From Comamonadaceae bacterium (GTDB lineage Bacteria; Pseudomonadota; Gammaproteobacteria; Burkholderiales; Burkholderiaceae_C), in NCBI GenBank assembly GCA_024642025.1, contig JAHEBY010000025.1, positions 1 to 13,782 of the forward strand: a stretch of DNA of 13,782 nt, read 5' to 3'. The position numbers and the translations under genes were made by a program. Below are positions 13,161-13,782 of this stretch, piece after piece. Each line of letters starts with the position of its first letter. The stretch's first letter is position 1. The notes under the pieces were generated by a model. That model did not search any database. It saw nothing but the letters and a program-made list of their open reading frames with translations, and was not told the origin of the DNA.

Positions 13161-13782
13161 ATGAGCAATTGGGGAAATCGCGTTGAGTGTGAAGGTTTGC
13201 TGGTGTATCCCAACGCATCGGGCAGAGTGCGCTTGATGGTCACCGCGTCAGCGCTCGCCGTACTGGCCGCTTGCGGAGGGGGTGAGTCGGCGCCGGTCAA
13301 TAGCCAGATTGCAGTTGTTACGCCAACGCCAACGCCAACGCCAACGCCAACGCCTACGCCTACGCCTACGCCTACGCCTACGCCAACGCCAACGCCAACG
13401 CCAACGCCAGTGGTAGCTCTTAGCGCCAACCCTAGTGCCGTATCCAGTGGAGGTAATGCCGTGCTCAGTTGGTCAAGCACCAACGCTACAAATTGTTCTG
13501 CTAGCGGCGCGTGGAGTGGGACCAAGGCGACAAGCGGTAGTGCGTCTAGTGGACCCTTGGTTGCGTCCAGTACATTCGCGATATCCTGCAGTGGCTCCGG
13601 GGGTATTGGTAGTGCGACGGCGAACGTCATAGTTGCCGGCGGGGGAGGAGCCTCGCAATCTGGCTTGAACTTCCCCAGTAACGGCGACAGTCCTAGTAAT
13701 GCTTTCGTTGCCTTCCAGTTTCTGAATCCGCAAAACAACGGCCTGCCGATTTGGGGGGCTGACAACGGTGGGACGACTTACA
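13161..13782 (+). CDS. Lipoprotein with (Thr-Pro)15 linker and Ig-like domain, 3' end outside window
   Basis: The frame runs open from ATG 13161 (or 13155) to the right edge, 207 codons so far. GAGAGGA six bases before 13161 supports that start. Residues 22-38 form a signal ending in a lipobox (VLAAC, Cys38 at 13272-13274) followed by Gly-Gly-Gly, so the protein should be lipid-anchored. Residues 54-83 are a (Thr-Pro)15 linker. Residues about 84-156 form an Ig-like domain of a kind common in secreted bacterial proteins: VALSANPSAVSSGG, then AVLSWSSTNATNCSASG, then GPLVASSTFAISCSGSGG, then SATANVIV. A new domain starts with LNFPSNGDSPSNAFVAF and is cut off; I do not recognise it. The design copies the lipoproteins at the left end, pointing to a shared surface role. 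The preceding gap (12889-13160) holds only the inverted repeats listed. Confidence 0.85.
   Translation, partial: MSNWGNRVECEGLLVYPNASGRVRLMVTASALAVLAACGGGESAPVNSQIAVVTPTPTPTPTPTPTPTPTPTPTPTPTPTPTPVVALSANPSAVSSGGNAVLSWSSTNATNCSASGAWSGTKATSGSASSGPLVASSTFAISCSGSGGIGSATANVIVAGGGGASQSGLNFPSNGDSPSNAFVAFQFLNPQNNGLPIWGADNGGTTY
13320..13409 (+). repeat. Hexamer repeat coding for a (Thr-Pro)15 linker, 5-5-5 block pattern
   Basis: Fifteen perfect in-frame units: five ACGCCA, five ACGCCT, five ACGCCA. The same two unit variants build the linker of the lipoprotein at 1128, about 12 kb away. Confidence 0.95.

Noticed and set aside
13100..13765. Minus-strand 221-codon frame with a Gly-Val repeat
   Set aside because: The + strand frame has a ribosome binding site, signal, lipobox, linker and Ig-like domain, and stays open to the edge. 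The minus frame is its shadow.

Overview
The window looks like part of a betaproteobacterial chromosome, probably Burkholderiales and perhaps Comamonadaceae-like. This rests on protein style and moderate GC, not on a marker gene. Its core is an exopolysaccharide-associated locus of the type linked to exosortase A (XrtA/PEP-CTERM). No exosortase, PEP-CTERM protein, chain-length regulator or polymerase lies inside the window, so the rest of the system, if present, is outside.

Layout. (1) 1-2507, + strand: two secreted or lipid-anchored proteins with low-complexity linkers. One is the C-terminal part of a kelch/galactose-oxidase-like beta-propeller behind a Pro-Ala linker. The other is a lipoprotein with a (Thr-Pro)19 linker and a parallel beta-helix domain. 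(2) 2659-3924: a decayed IS3-family insertion sequence on the minus strand, with recognisable terminal inverted repeats but stops and a frameshift in both reading frames. (3) 4080-8820, minus strand: an EpsB-type polyprenyl-phosphate sugar transferase, a tiny two-helix membrane protein, a fold-III PLP decarboxylase and an AMP-forming acyl-CoA ligase. (4) 8935-12888, + strand, divergent from the ligase: an acyl carrier protein, two alpha/beta-hydrolase-fold proteins whose genes overlap by 14 bases, an exported TPR protein and a CelD/BcsL-type GNAT acyltransferase. (5) 13161 to the right edge, + strand: a third lipoprotein with a (Thr-Pro)15 linker and an Ig-like domain, cut by the window end.

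How the genes may work together (inference): the sugar transferase starts a glycan on undecaprenyl phosphate. The decarboxylase, ligase, carrier protein, hydrolase pair and GNAT enzyme look like a small-molecule branch. It would make an amine or acid, activate it as an adenylate, hold it on the carrier's phosphopantetheine arm and transfer it, possibly to the polysaccharide. The flanking lipoproteins have glycan-active or glycan-binding folds and could act on the same polymer at the surface.

Points of most interest: hydrolase 1 carries an apparent Cys-Asp-His triad, while its overlapping partner hydrolase 2 has Arg in the nucleophile position. Two genes appear to start at TTG. Hexamer-repeat linkers recur in three flanking secreted proteins. 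Several short perfect inverted repeats lie in intergenic regions.
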